The notes beneath the pieces are model-generated. The model did not search any database, was not told the origin of the DNA, and saw only the letters and a program-made list of their open reading frames with translations. Source: an uncultured Oscillospiraceae bacterium (GTDB lineage: Bacteria > Bacillota_A > Clostridia > Oscillospirales > Acutalibacteraceae). Taken from it: 16,754 bases of DNA. Of this stretch, positions 7,129-15,345 are shown piece after piece (position 1 is the first letter of the stretch; every line of letters starts with the position of its first letter). The DNA is taken from the NCBI GenBank assembly GCA_910589395.1, contig CAJUTL010000048.1, forward strand, positions 1 to 16,754, in the 5' to 3' direction. The translations under genes and the position numbers were made by a program.

Positions 7129-7795
7129 CTTTGGGGACGATTTGAAAAGCGCCGTTTTGGCAGGCGGTCATAATAAAGACCTCGGAAAGGGAGAGGCCTG
7201 CCGCCGCCACCTTTTCCCGCACCCAGCCGATGTCCCTGCCGCAAAGCTTCAGGGAGCTTTCAGAAATTTCCCCGTCGCTTACCACCACCAGCTCCAGATA
7301 CTCCTTTTTCACCTTGATACCGGCCTGCCAGGGGGTGAGGGGGTCGTCCTTTGCGTGGCGGGACACGCTCATCATGCCGTTGGTCTCGATAACGGCGTAG
7401 GCCACCTCCTCCAGAGAAAACACGCCGTTTTGCCGGAGCTGCTCAAAAAGGTCCTCCGTGCTCATGCGGAGCTTTCGCATCTGCTCCTGCAGGATCCTTC
7501 CGTTTTCAATGACGAGAATGGGCTTGCCGCAGATCAGCTTTCGGAATTTTCCGATCTTCAGCATCAAAAGGGACACCACGATCTCACAGAAGATCAGGGC
7601 CAGCATGGGCACGATCCCGTTCCACAGGGGTTCGTCGTGCTCCTGAATGGGCATTACGGCAAGCTCTGAGATCAGCAGCGTTACCACCAGCTCCGAGGTT
7701 TGCAGCTGGCTGATCTGCCTTTTTCCCATAATGCGCACGCCCAGAAGAATGATCCCGTACATGATCAGGGTGCGAAACAGTGAAACGACCATAGC
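7112..7795 (-). CDS. YetF/DUF421 family membrane protein
   Basis: A 227-residue DUF421 protein. Two to three membrane segments fill the first 80 residues (LFRTLIMYGIILLGVRIMG, then LVVTLLISELAVMP, then MLALIFCEIVVSLLML). The cytoplasmic part has the family marks MGKRQISQLQTSEL, GKPILVIENGRI, GVFSLEEV and AVIETNGMMSV. The molecular function is not established; related DUF421 domains occur in spore-membrane proteins such as 2Duf of spoVA2mob operons, so the divergent position next to gerA may be meaningful. I chose ATG 7795, with AAAGGAG six bases upstream; a longer reading from GTG 7810 would start inside that ribosome site. A TATACT at 7833-7828 could be a -10, but the -35 is poor. Confidence 0.88.
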   Translation of the reverse strand, partial: AMVVSLFRTLIMYGIILLGVRIMGKRQISQLQTSELVVTLLISELAVMPIQEHDEPLWNGIVPMLALIFCEIVVSLLMLKIGKFRKLICGKPILVIENGRILQEQMRKLRMSTEDLFEQLRQNGVFSLEEVAYAVIETNGMMSVSRHAKDDPLTPWQAGIKVKKEYLELVVVSDGEISESSLKLCGRDIGWVREKVAAAGLSLSEVFIMTACQNGAFQIVPKEKKTS

Positions 7796-8045
7796 GATCT
7801 CCTTTCCCACAGCATTCCATTGGCTTTAGTATAATACGTTCCCGCCTTTTTATCCCGGCGGATATTTTGAAGCTCATGGGAAAAAATAGTTCGGAAGTAA
7901 AAAAGCTTGCGCGGCGCAGCGTTGGTTACAACGCTTGTGCCGCGGCCGCTCGTGTCCCTACTTGGTGCAGGAGAACAATTTCTGACCCGACCGGGGGTAA
8001 CTGGTAATTATAGTTTGCAAGCGGGAAAGGAAAGGGCCGTACTCT

Positions 8046-9515
8046 ATGGAAAAGGAAGCGGAATTGACAAAGGTTTCTTCTTATGTTGGGGTCAATCAAA
8101 AGTTTTTCCAGGAAAAATTCAAAAACGCCATGGATTTTATGGCAAGAGAAATGGAGCTTTCCGGTGTGAAGGCTGTGCTGTTCGCTCTGGACGGCCTGGT
8201 GAGCAAGCAGGTGATCACCCTGAGTATTCTGAACCCCCTGATGGAAAGCGAGCTGCCGAAGCACGCGGAGGACCGCTTAGGTCTCATTGAAAAGACGGTG
8301 CTGGGCACCATGGAGCAGAAACGGGAGTCTGATCTGGAGACTCTTTTGGTGCTTTTGATGAGCGGCTTTGCCGTGCTGTGTGTGGACGGCTGCCAGGAGG
8401 CCATTGTATTCGGTGTGCAGGGCTTTGACAGCCGGGGGCCGGAGGAGCCCCAAAACGAGGTGATGCAGCGGGGCGCCAAGGACGGCTTTACGGAAAGCTA
8501 CCAGAACAATATCGCCATGATCCGCCGCAGAATGAAAACGCCCGCCTTGAAATTTGAAAAGGCGGAGGTAGGCGCCCAAAGCCATACCCCGGTGGCCCTC
8601 TGTTATCTGGAAGGGATCGCGTCGGAAAAAATTCTGGCGCAGGTACGGAAAAAGCTGCAAAGCTGCGACCTGCAAACCGCACTGGGAGCCGGGTATCTCA
8701 CCAGCTTTCTGGAGCGGGGCGGATTGTTCAGCGGCGTGGGGCTTACGGAACGGCCCGATGTGGTCTGCGGAAAAATCGAGGAAGGGCGGGTGGCCATTTT
8801 GGTGGAGGGCACCCCCAGCGTGCTGCTGATCCCATTCCTGTTTATAGAGAACTTTCAAACCCTGGACGATTATTTGACCAGGCCCTTTTACGCGGCCTTT
8901 GTCCGGTGGCTGAAATATATCGCCTTTTTTGTCAGCGCCTTGCTTTCCGGGCTGTATGTGGCCATCGCCGCCCATCACCCGGAGCTTTTGCCCGAAAGCC
9001 TGATGCTGAAGATCGCCCAGGCCGAAGCGGAAACACCCTTTCCGGTGCTGGCGGAAACACTGCTGCTCTATTTTCTTTATGAAATGCTGCGGGAAGCGGG
9101 CCTGCGGGCCCCCCGTTCCTTAAGCGCCACAGTAAGCATCGTGGGCGGCCTGGTGATCGGAGACACGGCGGTTTCCGCTGGGCTTGTCAGCGCCCCCTCC
9201 CTGATGGTGGTGGCCCTTACCGCCATTGCGGGCTATGCCATTCCCAGGCTCTATGAACCCCTGTCCCTGCTGCGGCTGGGGTTTCTGCTGGCGGGGGGCT
9301 TTTTCGGCGTGTGGGGCGTGATGATCGGTTTTGTCCTGCTGCTGATGGACCTGTGCGGTTCCGCGAGCTTCGGGGTGCCGCTGCTTACCCCCATCTCTCC
9401 CTTCAGAAGTCTGCTGGTGCACCGGGACGTGGCGGGGAGAAAGAGCTGGAGAAAGCTGGCCCGATGGGACGCAAAGGTGCAGGATATGCCCGGCAGCCGG
9501 GAAAAAGGCCAATAA
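8046..9515 (+). CDS. Spore germination receptor subunit A (GerA family)
   Basis: First gene of a gerA-type operon, 489 residues. The N-terminal half (to about 265) is the hydrophilic cytoplasmic domain. The C-terminal half is membrane-embedded, with family signatures EGTPSVLLIPFLFIENFQ, TLDDYLTRPFYA, SATVSIVGGLVIGDTAVSAG and LVSAPSLMVVALTAI. The A subunit sits in the spore inner membrane and forms the nutrient-gated receptor with the B and C subunits. The start ATG 8046 has a modest AAAGGAAAGG site ten bases upstream. The 250-bp divergent gap to yetF contains an imperfect 11-bp hairpin (7913-7941); I could not find a convincing sigma-G promoter. The germinant is unknown. Confidence 0.95.
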   Translation: MEKEAELTKVSSYVGVNQKFFQEKFKNAMDFMAREMELSGVKAVLFALDGLVSKQVITLSILNPLMESELPKHAEDRLGLIEKTVLGTMEQKRESDLETLLVLLMSGFAVLCVDGCQEAIVFGVQGFDSRGPEEPQNEVMQRGAKDGFTESYQNNIAMIRRRMKTPALKFEKAEVGAQSHTPVALCYLEGIASEKILAQVRKKLQSCDLQTALGAGYLTSFLERGGLFSGVGLTERPDVVCGKIEEGRVAILVEGTPSVLLIPFLFIENFQTLDDYLTRPFYAAFVRWLKYIAFFVSALLSGLYVAIAAHHPELLPESLMLKIAQAEAETPFPVLAETLLLYFLYEMLREAGLRAPRSLSATVSIVGGLVIGDTAVSAGLVSAPSLMVVALTAIAGYAIPRLYEPLSLLRLGFLLAGGFFGVWGVMIGFVLLLMDLCGSASFGVPLLTPISPFRSLLVHRDVAGRKSWRKLARWDAKVQDMPGSREKGQ

Positions 9516-9572
9516 ATTCTGGGGAAACCACGCAAAGTGTTTTGCCGGGCGGAAAAAGAAAGCAGGAGAGCT

Positions 9573-10655
9573 ATGGAAACAGTAAAGCACAGGATCAGCG
9601 CAGGTCAGTTCTTTCTCATGATGTTTGTATCCCGGGTGGTGGTCACCATTGCCCTGAGCGCCCGGTATCTGGGCGGGGAAAATATGCTGGAGGCCATTTT
9701 TTCCTATGGCCTTGCCATGGCGCTGGGGCTTCTGCTGGCCCTGCCCGTGTGGGGGCTTGCCCGGCTGTACCCGGAGCTCAGTATCGGCGACGCGGCCCAG
9801 GCCGCCTGGGGAAAATCAGGGAAAGCGGTGCCTTTTTTCTATCTGCTCTATTTTATTTTGGTAAACGGCTCTTCCCTGGGGCTGTTTCAGATCTTTTTGC
9901 TGGACACGGTGAACCCGGAGTTTTCCGCCGCCCTCACCATAGCGGCGCTTTTGGGGGTAGCGCTGTACGGGGCTTTCCGGGGGATCGAAACGGTGGCCCG
10001 CTGCGCGGTGTGCGTGTTCGCCGTGCTGCTGGTGGGCGCAGGGCTGGTATTTGCCATTGTGGCATTCCGCTTTGACCCGGAAAACCTGGAGCCCCTGTTT
10101 TACCACGGTTTTTCCCAAACCCTTCAGGGCACGGAGCTTTTTCTGGCGCGCACTTCTGTCTTTGCGGATATGGCGGTGCTGCTGCCCATGGTAAATGGCA
10201 AAAGAAAAGCAGGCTTTTTCGGCTGGGCGGGGGGCACCTTCCTGTTTACCGGCATTCTGCTTCTGTTGTTGGCAGGATGCCTCGGCCCCTATGCCGCCAC
10301 CCAGAATTTTCCGGTCTATTCTCTTTCCTCCATTACGGAGATCCGCTCCATGCAGCGGCTGGACGCGGTATTCGTGGGGGTGTGGATGACGGGAATGATC
10401 GTAAAGCTGGCCTGCGACCTGTATGCCTGCCGGGTGTGCTTTGCTTCTCTGGCAGGGAAGAAATGCCCGAAAACAGCCCTGCTTCTTTCCGGAGCCGCGA
10501 TCCTGATTCTGGCCTATGCCGCTGCGGGAAGTATCGCCGCGCAGAGAGTGCTGCTGAATACCCGGCTTCTGCTTTTCTGCACCGTGGGGGTGGGCAGCGT
10601 ACTGCCCTTTCTGGTGTGGGGGATCGGCTGGCTGAAACGGAGGAAAGAAAGATGA
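9573..10655 (+). CDS. Spore germination receptor subunit B (GerB, APC-type permease)
   Basis: A 360-residue, very hydrophobic protein with about ten membrane segments, of the spore permease family within the APC amino-acid transporter superfamily. In characterised receptors the B subunit binds the germinant. Hallmarks include the N-terminal RISAGQFFLMMFVSR, a central FRGIETVAR, and FADMAVLLPM before the later helices. It begins 57 bp after gerA. ATG 9573 is preceded by AGGAG with only four bases between; an upstream GTG at 9537 lacks support. Its stop overlaps the next start (ATGA at 10652-10655), so subunit C is translationally coupled. Confidence 0.93.
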   Translation: METVKHRISAGQFFLMMFVSRVVVTIALSARYLGGENMLEAIFSYGLAMALGLLLALPVWGLARLYPELSIGDAAQAAWGKSGKAVPFFYLLYFILVNGSSLGLFQIFLLDTVNPEFSAALTIAALLGVALYGAFRGIETVARCAVCVFAVLLVGAGLVFAIVAFRFDPENLEPLFYHGFSQTLQGTELFLARTSVFADMAVLLPMVNGKRKAGFFGWAGGTFLFTGILLLLLAGCLGPYAATQNFPVYSLSSITEIRSMQRLDAVFVGVWMTGMIVKLACDLYACRVCFASLAGKKCPKTALLLSGAAILILAYAAAGSIAAQRVLLNTRLLLFCTVGVGSVLPFLVWGIGWLKRRKER

Positions 10656-11761
10656 AGGCGAGAGAAAACAGAGGAAAAAAACTTCTGCTCCGGGTGTTGA
10701 GCTTGCTGCTGTGTACGGCGCTGATCACGGGCCTGTGGGGCTGCGGGGGAAGAGAGCTTTATGAACGGCTTTTGATCCATGGCATCGGCGTGGACACGGA
10801 AGGAGAGGACTTTATCGTTACGGTGCGTTCCTCCACCTCCTCCGAGGACGAAGGAGAGGAATATTTCAAGTGCCGGGGCAGCTCTGTGCTGGAAGCCCTG
10901 AACAGCCTGTCCCTTTCCACGGGCCGCAAGCCCTTTTACGCCCACAATTACCTGGTGGTGTTCGGCAAAAGCTGTGGGGAGCAGGGGCTGGATCACTGCC
11001 TGGATTTTTTTGTGCGGTATTATAACACCCGCCCGGCAGTACAGATCTATCTGGCGGAGGAAAAGGCAGAGGATATTTTAAGCTTCCAGAAGGACGGTAA
11101 ATACCTGAAAATGGGAGAGCTCCAGCAGCTGGGAGACAGCAGCCGGGACACCGGGCGCACGGTGGGAGTGGAGCTGCTGGACTTTGTAAACGGTGTAAAG
11201 CGGCAGGGCTCTTCCCCGGTGCTTCCGGTACTGCGGGCGGAGGAGGACGGCGTGAAGATCGTTTCCACCGCTTATTTTGACGGCTACAGGCTTCAGGGCT
11301 TTCTATCGCTGGACGAAACCAGAGGATACCTTGCCGTGAAGGAGCGGCTGGAAAACGGAGAAGTGGTCCTGCGGGAAGAGGAGCTGGGAACGGTCACCCT
11401 GTCTCTCACCGGAGGAGCGGGAGAAATTTCCTGGGAAATAGGGAAAGACGCACCCAAATTCCTCTTGCGGGTGCGGGCCCGGGGTGACGTCAGCGCCATT
11501 TCCGGCGGAAGAAACCGGCTGGAGCCGGAGGATTACGGCACGTTGGAGCGCTGCTTCGCGGAAAAACTGCGGGAAGAGATCGAAGAAGCGGTCAAGAAAG
11601 CGGTGCTGGAGGATCACTGCGATATTTTCGGCTTCGGCGCACTGCTTTACCGGGAAGCGCCGGAGCGCTGGCGAGATCTTTCCGAACGCTGGAAGGAAGA
11701 AATGGCCCGCTGCGAGTACAGGGTAGAGGTCAGCGCCAAGGTGAGCCGATTGGAAGACTAG
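10652..11761 (+). CDS. Spore germination receptor lipoprotein subunit C (GerC)
   Basis: The third receptor subunit, a 369-residue lipoprotein with basic N terminus, hydrophobic stretch at about 11-28 and lipobox LWGC (Cys31). The mature protein opens with the family sequence GRELYERLLIHGIGVD, and later has YAHNYLVVFGKSCGEQGLD and the C-terminal GerC domain. The subunit is anchored to the outer face of the spore inner membrane and needs lipidation for receptor function in Bacillus. The ATG lies in the ATGA overlap with subunit B, with AGGAAAGA upstream inside the gerB end. A longer open frame upstream of 10652 lies within gerB and is not used. Confidence 0.93.
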   Translation: MKARENRGKKLLLRVLSLLLCTALITGLWGCGGRELYERLLIHGIGVDTEGEDFIVTVRSSTSSEDEGEEYFKCRGSSVLEALNSLSLSTGRKPFYAHNYLVVFGKSCGEQGLDHCLDFFVRYYNTRPAVQIYLAEEKAEDILSFQKDGKYLKMGELQQLGDSSRDTGRTVGVELLDFVNGVKRQGSSPVLPVLRAEEDGVKIVSTAYFDGYRLQGFLSLDETRGYLAVKERLENGEVVLREEELGTVTLSLTGGAGEISWEIGKDAPKFLLRVRARGDVSAISGGRNRLEPEDYGTLERCFAEKLREEIEEAVKKAVLEDHCDIFGFGALLYREAPERWRDLSERWKEEMARCEYRVEVSAKVSRLED

Positions 11762-11798
11762 GGCTTTTCAAAAGCGCCGCGGACCTGTATAATAAAAG

Positions 11799-11856
11799 TA
11801 GTTAGTTGTGAGTGGTTAGTTGTTAGAGAAGGGCATTCTGGATGCTGGATTCTAGA
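11799..11856 (+). repeat. Heptamer arrays, second copy (TNGTTAG x4, TTCTGGA-like x3)
   Basis: Four heptamers, TAGTTAG, TTGTGAG, TGGTTAG, TTGTTAG (11799-11826), are followed after nine bases by TTCTGGA, TGCTGGA, TTCTAGA (11836-11856). The same plan occurs at 5836-5885, where the second array has two units rather than three. Confidence 0.8.
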
Positions 11857-11921
11857 CGGTGGTAGCGCCTTCGGCGCAATAAAGGAAGGGCAAGAGCCCA
11901 GCTTGATGAATTGGAATTTAG

Positions 11922-12133
11922 TGCCCTTAGCCTCCCTTTGCTTGCAAGGGGAGGTGGCATGCGTAAGCATGACGGAAGGGATCGGGCTTGCGGGGGAAGC
12001 CGCATAAAATCGCCAGCTTTCAATCCCCTCAGTCAGCCTTCGGCTGACAGCGTTCTCCGCTTCGCTCCGGTCAGTGCTGGACGTGCCCCACCGGGGCACA
12101 GCACCCCTTGCAAGCAAGGGGTGCCTAAGGGCA
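11922..12133 (+). repeat. Inverted-repeat element Y2 (MITE-like)
   Basis: Thirty-base terminal arms at 11922-11951 and 12104-12133 are imperfect inverted copies, both based on TGCCCTTAG and CTTGCAAGGGG. Inner hairpins include GTCAGCC-TTC-GGCTGAC near 12033-12049 and GTGCCCC-ACC-GGGGCAC near 12083-12099. Same build as Y1 but about 50 bp longer. Confidence 0.82.
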
Positions 12134-12240
12134 TCAAACTATCATTTACCACTTTTATATTCTGAAAAACTTCTTGGAACGGGGCACCAAACCGGGAGAA
12201 GCTCCGTCTAATGGACGATAGGGAAAAGGGAGAAAGGCGC

Positions 12241-12789
12241 ATGGGAAAGGAAGCTCTGGTGCGAAGGGCGCAAAATGGCGAAAAAGACGCCTTTATCCGG
12301 CTGATGCGGGAGCATGAGCTGGTGATGTACCGAACGGCGAAGGCGGTGCTGAAAACGGAGGCGGACGTGGAGGACGCGGTGCAGGAGACCATCTGCAAGG
12401 CCTTTTCCCGGCTGGCGGATCTCCGGCAGCCCAGGTATTTCAAAACGTGGCTGACCAGGATCCTCTTAAACTGCTGCTATGATCTGCTCCGGCAGAAAAA
12501 AGGGGAGGTTCCTCTGGAACTGCTGCCGGAAGCCTTTCCCGCCGGGGGCTGGAGCGGCGGCGAAAGCGACCGTGCCTTAGATGTGCAGGCGGCCCTTGAC
12601 GCTATGGACCCGGAGGACAGGCTGCTGCTGACGCTCTATTACTTAAACGACCTTCCCATCAGGGAGATCTCCCATATCCTGTCTCTCAATGAAAACATCA
12701 TCAAAAAACGCCTGGCGCGGGGACGAAAACGCTTTCAGGCAGTCTACCGGGAAAACGAAGCCGAGGAGGAAGCTGTGTATGAAAACTGA
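12241..12789 (+). CDS. ECF-type RNA polymerase sigma factor
   Basis: A 182-residue extracytoplasmic-function sigma factor. Region 2 spans about residues 14-80 (AFIRLMREHELVMY, ADVEDAVQETICKAF, PRYFKTWLTRILLNCCYDLLR) for core binding and -10 recognition. Region 4 spans about 120-172 (ALDAMDPEDRLLLTLYY, LPIREISHILSLNENIIKKRLARGR), a helix-turn-helix for the -35. The typical start ALVRRAQNGEKDAF favours ATG 12241, with GGGAG eight bases upstream, over ATG 12211, which has only a distant site. Its 3' end overlaps the anti-sigma gene by 11 bp, so the pair is co-translated. The target genes cannot be told from this window. Confidence 0.92.
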   Translation: MGKEALVRRAQNGEKDAFIRLMREHELVMYRTAKAVLKTEADVEDAVQETICKAFSRLADLRQPRYFKTWLTRILLNCCYDLLRQKKGEVPLELLPEAFPAGGWSGGESDRALDVQAALDAMDPEDRLLLTLYYLNDLPIREISHILSLNENIIKKRLARGRKRFQAVYRENEAEEEAVYEN

Positions 12790-14260
12790 AAAAGCTCCAC
12801 AGAAAAAAGAAAAGCTCCCTCAGAAGGAGCTGCGGCGGGACCCCGCCTTTCGCAGGGAGCTTTCCAGGGCCTGGGGCGTGGAAGAGCCCCCGGAAGCATA
12901 CCGCAAGGCGCTGGAGGAAACCTATACCCGGCTGCCGGACGGCCCCATTGCCCGAAGCCGCCCGCTGCATACGGTGCTTCGGGGGCTTTGTACGGCCGCG
13001 GCGGCCTGCATTGCGCTGGGCATTATTTTGATCGGCTTAAACGCCACAGAGCCGCAGCTGACGGAGGGTCTGCCGGGGCTGGGCACGCTTTTCCAGCAGG
13101 TCAATGAAGGCTGGCGGCAGAGAAACGGCGGAGAAATTGACCTTTTTCACGATGTGGAACAAGAAACGGAGCTTTTCCAGCTGCCCGTGGAGGATAACGG
13201 CACGGTCCTGAAGGAGATCAAGCTGCTGGACGGTAATATCGTACAGATCACGGCCCAGGTGCCTTACATGGGAAGGAAAAGCTATATCCCCATGTACTAT
13301 GAGGACCTGACTCCCTTTGGCGCATATGCGGAGCTTCAGGGAAAAACCGCCTCCTCGTTTACAGCGGAGGAGCTTCAGGCGGAGGGTGCTTTGACTCTGA
13401 AAATGACAGAATCCTCTCCGCTTCCCGCGGACCGTACCGATATTCAGGGCCAGCCGAACCAAACGTTTCGCTCCTCCTCCGCCACCACCACCATAAAGCT
13501 TTCCGACAGCCCCTTTACCGTTACCTGGACCTTTTCCAGTGTGCAGGAGCTGGGGCAAAGCTGCATTCTCACCCTGTATGATTGGGACGGGAAGCTTGCG
13601 GAAGGGGAAACTGTGGAAAAGCACGTGACCGCCGAATTCACCTTAAATCTTCAAAACGCCGCTGCCGCGCCTTCGGAAAGCTATTTGAGCCGCGGCTTGC
13701 GAAAGATCACACCGGAGGAATGCCTGGAAACGGACAGAGCGCCGGAAAAGCTCTCCCAAGGCTGGTGCGTGGGAAAGATCGAAAGTGTCTCCGTAAAAAT
13801 GAGCGACAGGGTCTCGGGAAATTCCTTTTATCGGATCGACCTGTTCGGCGAGCCTGGTCAAACTGCCCCTGGAGTTCAGGAACTGGCGCTGGAATATTGG
13901 CTGAACGGTTCCTTGCTGGGAACGCGGTCTCTGCAAAAAAGCGATACGTATGAGATAAGCGAGAAAGAGCGCACGCTTCTGAGAAAAGCCATCGGAAACC
14001 TTGACTGGTACGTTTCGGGGCTCGGCATTTACGCCGCGGAGGAGATCACAGAGGCTTCCCGTACAGGCCGGGCACGCCGCCATTTGATCGTGATATTCCC
14101 GATTTCGGAGGCCGACCTGGAATCCGGCGTGTTTCTGAAAAACGGAGTCCTCCGTTTTTCCCTGCGGGACAGCGCCGCCGACAAGCTGCTAATCGAGGAT
14201 CTGGCAGAGGATCTGCGGCAGAATTACGAAACGCTGAAGGAGGCTTATTCCGAAAATTAA
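12779..14260 (+). CDS. Membrane anti-sigma factor, DUF4179-like
   Basis: A 493-residue single-pass membrane protein directly coupled to the ECF sigma gene. The charged cytoplasmic N terminus (about 1-65) would hold the sigma factor; a membrane segment lies at about 66-87 (LRGLCTAAAACIALGIILIG). Just outside the membrane, GLPGLGTLFQQVNE matches the motif that follows the membrane segment in DUF4179 anti-sigma proteins. The rest is a large beta-rich extracellular region containing a SSSATTTIKLSDSPFTVTW strand, and it probably senses an envelope signal, which is inference. ATG 12779 has GAGGAGG upstream. Longer than many DUF4179 proteins, chiefly in the outer domain. Confidence 0.85.
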   Translation: MKTEKAPQKKEKLPQKELRRDPAFRRELSRAWGVEEPPEAYRKALEETYTRLPDGPIARSRPLHTVLRGLCTAAAACIALGIILIGLNATEPQLTEGLPGLGTLFQQVNEGWRQRNGGEIDLFHDVEQETELFQLPVEDNGTVLKEIKLLDGNIVQITAQVPYMGRKSYIPMYYEDLTPFGAYAELQGKTASSFTAEELQAEGALTLKMTESSPLPADRTDIQGQPNQTFRSSSATTTIKLSDSPFTVTWTFSSVQELGQSCILTLYDWDGKLAEGETVEKHVTAEFTLNLQNAAAAPSESYLSRGLRKITPEECLETDRAPEKLSQGWCVGKIESVSVKMSDRVSGNSFYRIDLFGEPGQTAPGVQELALEYWLNGSLLGTRSLQKSDTYEISEKERTLLRKAIGNLDWYVSGLGIYAAEEITEASRTGRARRHLIVIFPISEADLESGVFLKNGVLRFSLRDSAADKLLIEDLAEDLRQNYETLKEAYSEN

Positions 14261-14529
14261 ATGCGCTCTGGTATAAGATGGGGAATGCAAAAAATCTGCT
14301 TGTAAACACGGAAAGCGTTTTATTCTCCCGTGTTGCGATTCTGCTGCAAAATAGGATATTTTTATGGGCCTATTCATGATTTTTTCTAACTTCCTAAAAA
14401 TCGGCCTTGGCATTTAATGAAAAGTGAAGAATCAAACTCCTAGAAGGGGGAAATACTGACTTCACCCTTAAAGGGGCATGGAAGGTTTGACATTGCATTA
14501 CGAGCAGGGGCCGCTGAAGCGGCCCCTGC
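14261..14529. other. Gene-free interval after the anti-sigma gene
   Basis: No coding region seen. It has one weak hairpin, AACACGG (14305-14311) with CCGTGTT (14328-14334), lacking a T run, so a terminator for the sigma operon is uncertain. The interval becomes AT-rich toward the mobile-element debris. Confidence 0.5.
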
Positions 14530-14530
14530 T
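14503..14530 (-). terminator. Hairpin at the 3' end of the IS200-type remnant
   Basis: Perfect 12-bp arms, AGCAGGGGCCGC (14503-14514) and its complement (14519-14530), enclose TGAA. It abuts the stop codon of the transposase remnant on the minus strand. IS200/IS605 elements carry such subterminal hairpins, which serve as transposase recognition sites or terminators; either role is possible here. Confidence 0.6.
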
Positions 14531-14750
14531 TATGCCTTGTCATTCTTGCGACCCGTAAATGGGTCGATATACTCCTTGAGTGTTATTTGATCTTTGGTAT
14601 AATCTTCCTCCAACTGACTTTTGATGTATTCCCGAATCGCCTTTTCGTTCTTTCTCACCGTGTCTGCGTAGTACCCTCTACACCAGAAGCTCCGGCTTCC
14701 ATACTTGTACTTTAGGTTTTTGCGTGCCTGTCAAATATCATTAGCGCACT
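14530..14750 (-). pseudogene. tnpA: IS200/IS605-type TnpA remnant, 5'-truncated and frameshifted
   Basis: On the minus strand the end of a Y1-type transposase is readable: SALMIFDRHA (from about 14750), then NLKYKYGSRSFWCRGYYADT, VRKNEKAIREYI and LKEYIDPFTG to a TAA at 14532-14530. The two parts are in different frames; the shift falls at an A run near 14717-14722, just after DRHA. The catalytic HUH motif and everything N-terminal to SALM is missing, replaced by unrelated sequence. The copy is dead and could move only with help in trans, if its ends survive. Family identification is from the conserved strings FDRHA, NLKYKYG and EYIDPFTG. Confidence 0.82.
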
Positions 14751-14965
14751 CGGTGCGTCATGGATGCCAAGCGCACCAATGGGCAGATTTCCTTCAATGA
14801 GATCCTCAAGTTCCAAAAGAGCCTGTGAGCACTCAAGACCTGCGCCGCTAAAAGCAATGAAAAAGCCAAAAAGTTTCAATAGCTATTTGCGGCAAGGTGT
14901 GGTGATAGGGGACTGCTCGCCCTGCCAAACGGAGAAACAAAAATCAAACCGCAACCCGCTCTGAG

Positions 14966-15331
14966 GTGACAGTTGTTCCGGATCCGGTAATTGAATTGAT
15001 CGTGACACCGCCCCCGGAGATCAAAAGTGCAAGTACAGAAATAAAAGAACCTGTTGTCGAGGTGGTGAAACCAACACCTGCCCCGGAGGCAGCACCCACG
15101 CCTGTACCAACCCCAGCATCGCTGCCAACACCTGTGCAGACGCCGATACCCGCACCGATTCCCGCTCCTACCACAGTTCCGGTGTCAGCACCCGCCACTC
15201 TGCAGCTCGTGCAAGCCGGTGACATGGTGTATGTTCCCGGCTTTGGCAGGCTGGAGAGCCAGGGGGAAGGCACTGCGATCCACGATGATAGGATATACGA
15301 AAACGGCAACAAGGTCGGCATTACGGACTGA
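14966..15331 (+). pseudogene. C-terminal part of a proline-rich ICE protein (DUF6550-like)
   Basis: The frame is open from 14909, after a stop at 14906-14908. It codes a long Pro/Thr/Ala-rich stretch (TPAPEAAPTPVPTPASLPTP and similar) followed by AGDMVYVPGFGRLESQGEGT and IYENGNKVGI. This combination of a proline-rich stalk and a PGFG..YENGNK tail marks a small membrane-anchored protein common in Tn1549-like conjugative elements, annotated DUF6550 as far as I recall. The usual N-terminal membrane segment is absent, so the gene is 5'-truncated; GTG 14966 has no ribosome site. Function in the parent elements is unknown. It ends 14 bp before the integrase fragment. Confidence 0.6.
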
Positions 15332-15345
15332 GGAGGGAGAAACGC

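Larger units (their letters stand above)
11762..12240. other. Gene-free interval between gerC and the sigma factor
   Basis: No gene is supported. It holds heptamer arrays (11799-11856) and element Y2 (11922-12133), then about 100 bp leading to the sigma factor. I found no clear terminator for the gerA operon and no confident ECF-type autoregulatory promoter, although GGAAC occurs near 12176 without a well-spaced -10. Confidence 0.7.

Noticed and set aside
7907..8290. Open frame overlapping the gerA start
   Set aside because: It runs into gerA in a different frame and has no recognisable product.
9537..9572. Upstream GTG start for gerB
   Set aside because: No ribosome site precedes it, and ATG 9573 gives the usual family N terminus.
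10277..10651. N-terminal extension of the gerC frame
   Set aside because: It overlaps conserved gerB coding sequence in another frame; the lipoprotein signal begins at ATG 10652.
12211..12240. Earlier ATG start of the sigma factor
   Set aside because: The extra ten residues are unlike the family start, and the GGGAG site is placed for ATG 12241.
14764..14964. 66-codon plus-strand frame in the debris
   Set aside because: Basic Ser/Lys-rich translation without homology signal or ribosome site; the minus strand of part of the region is equally open.
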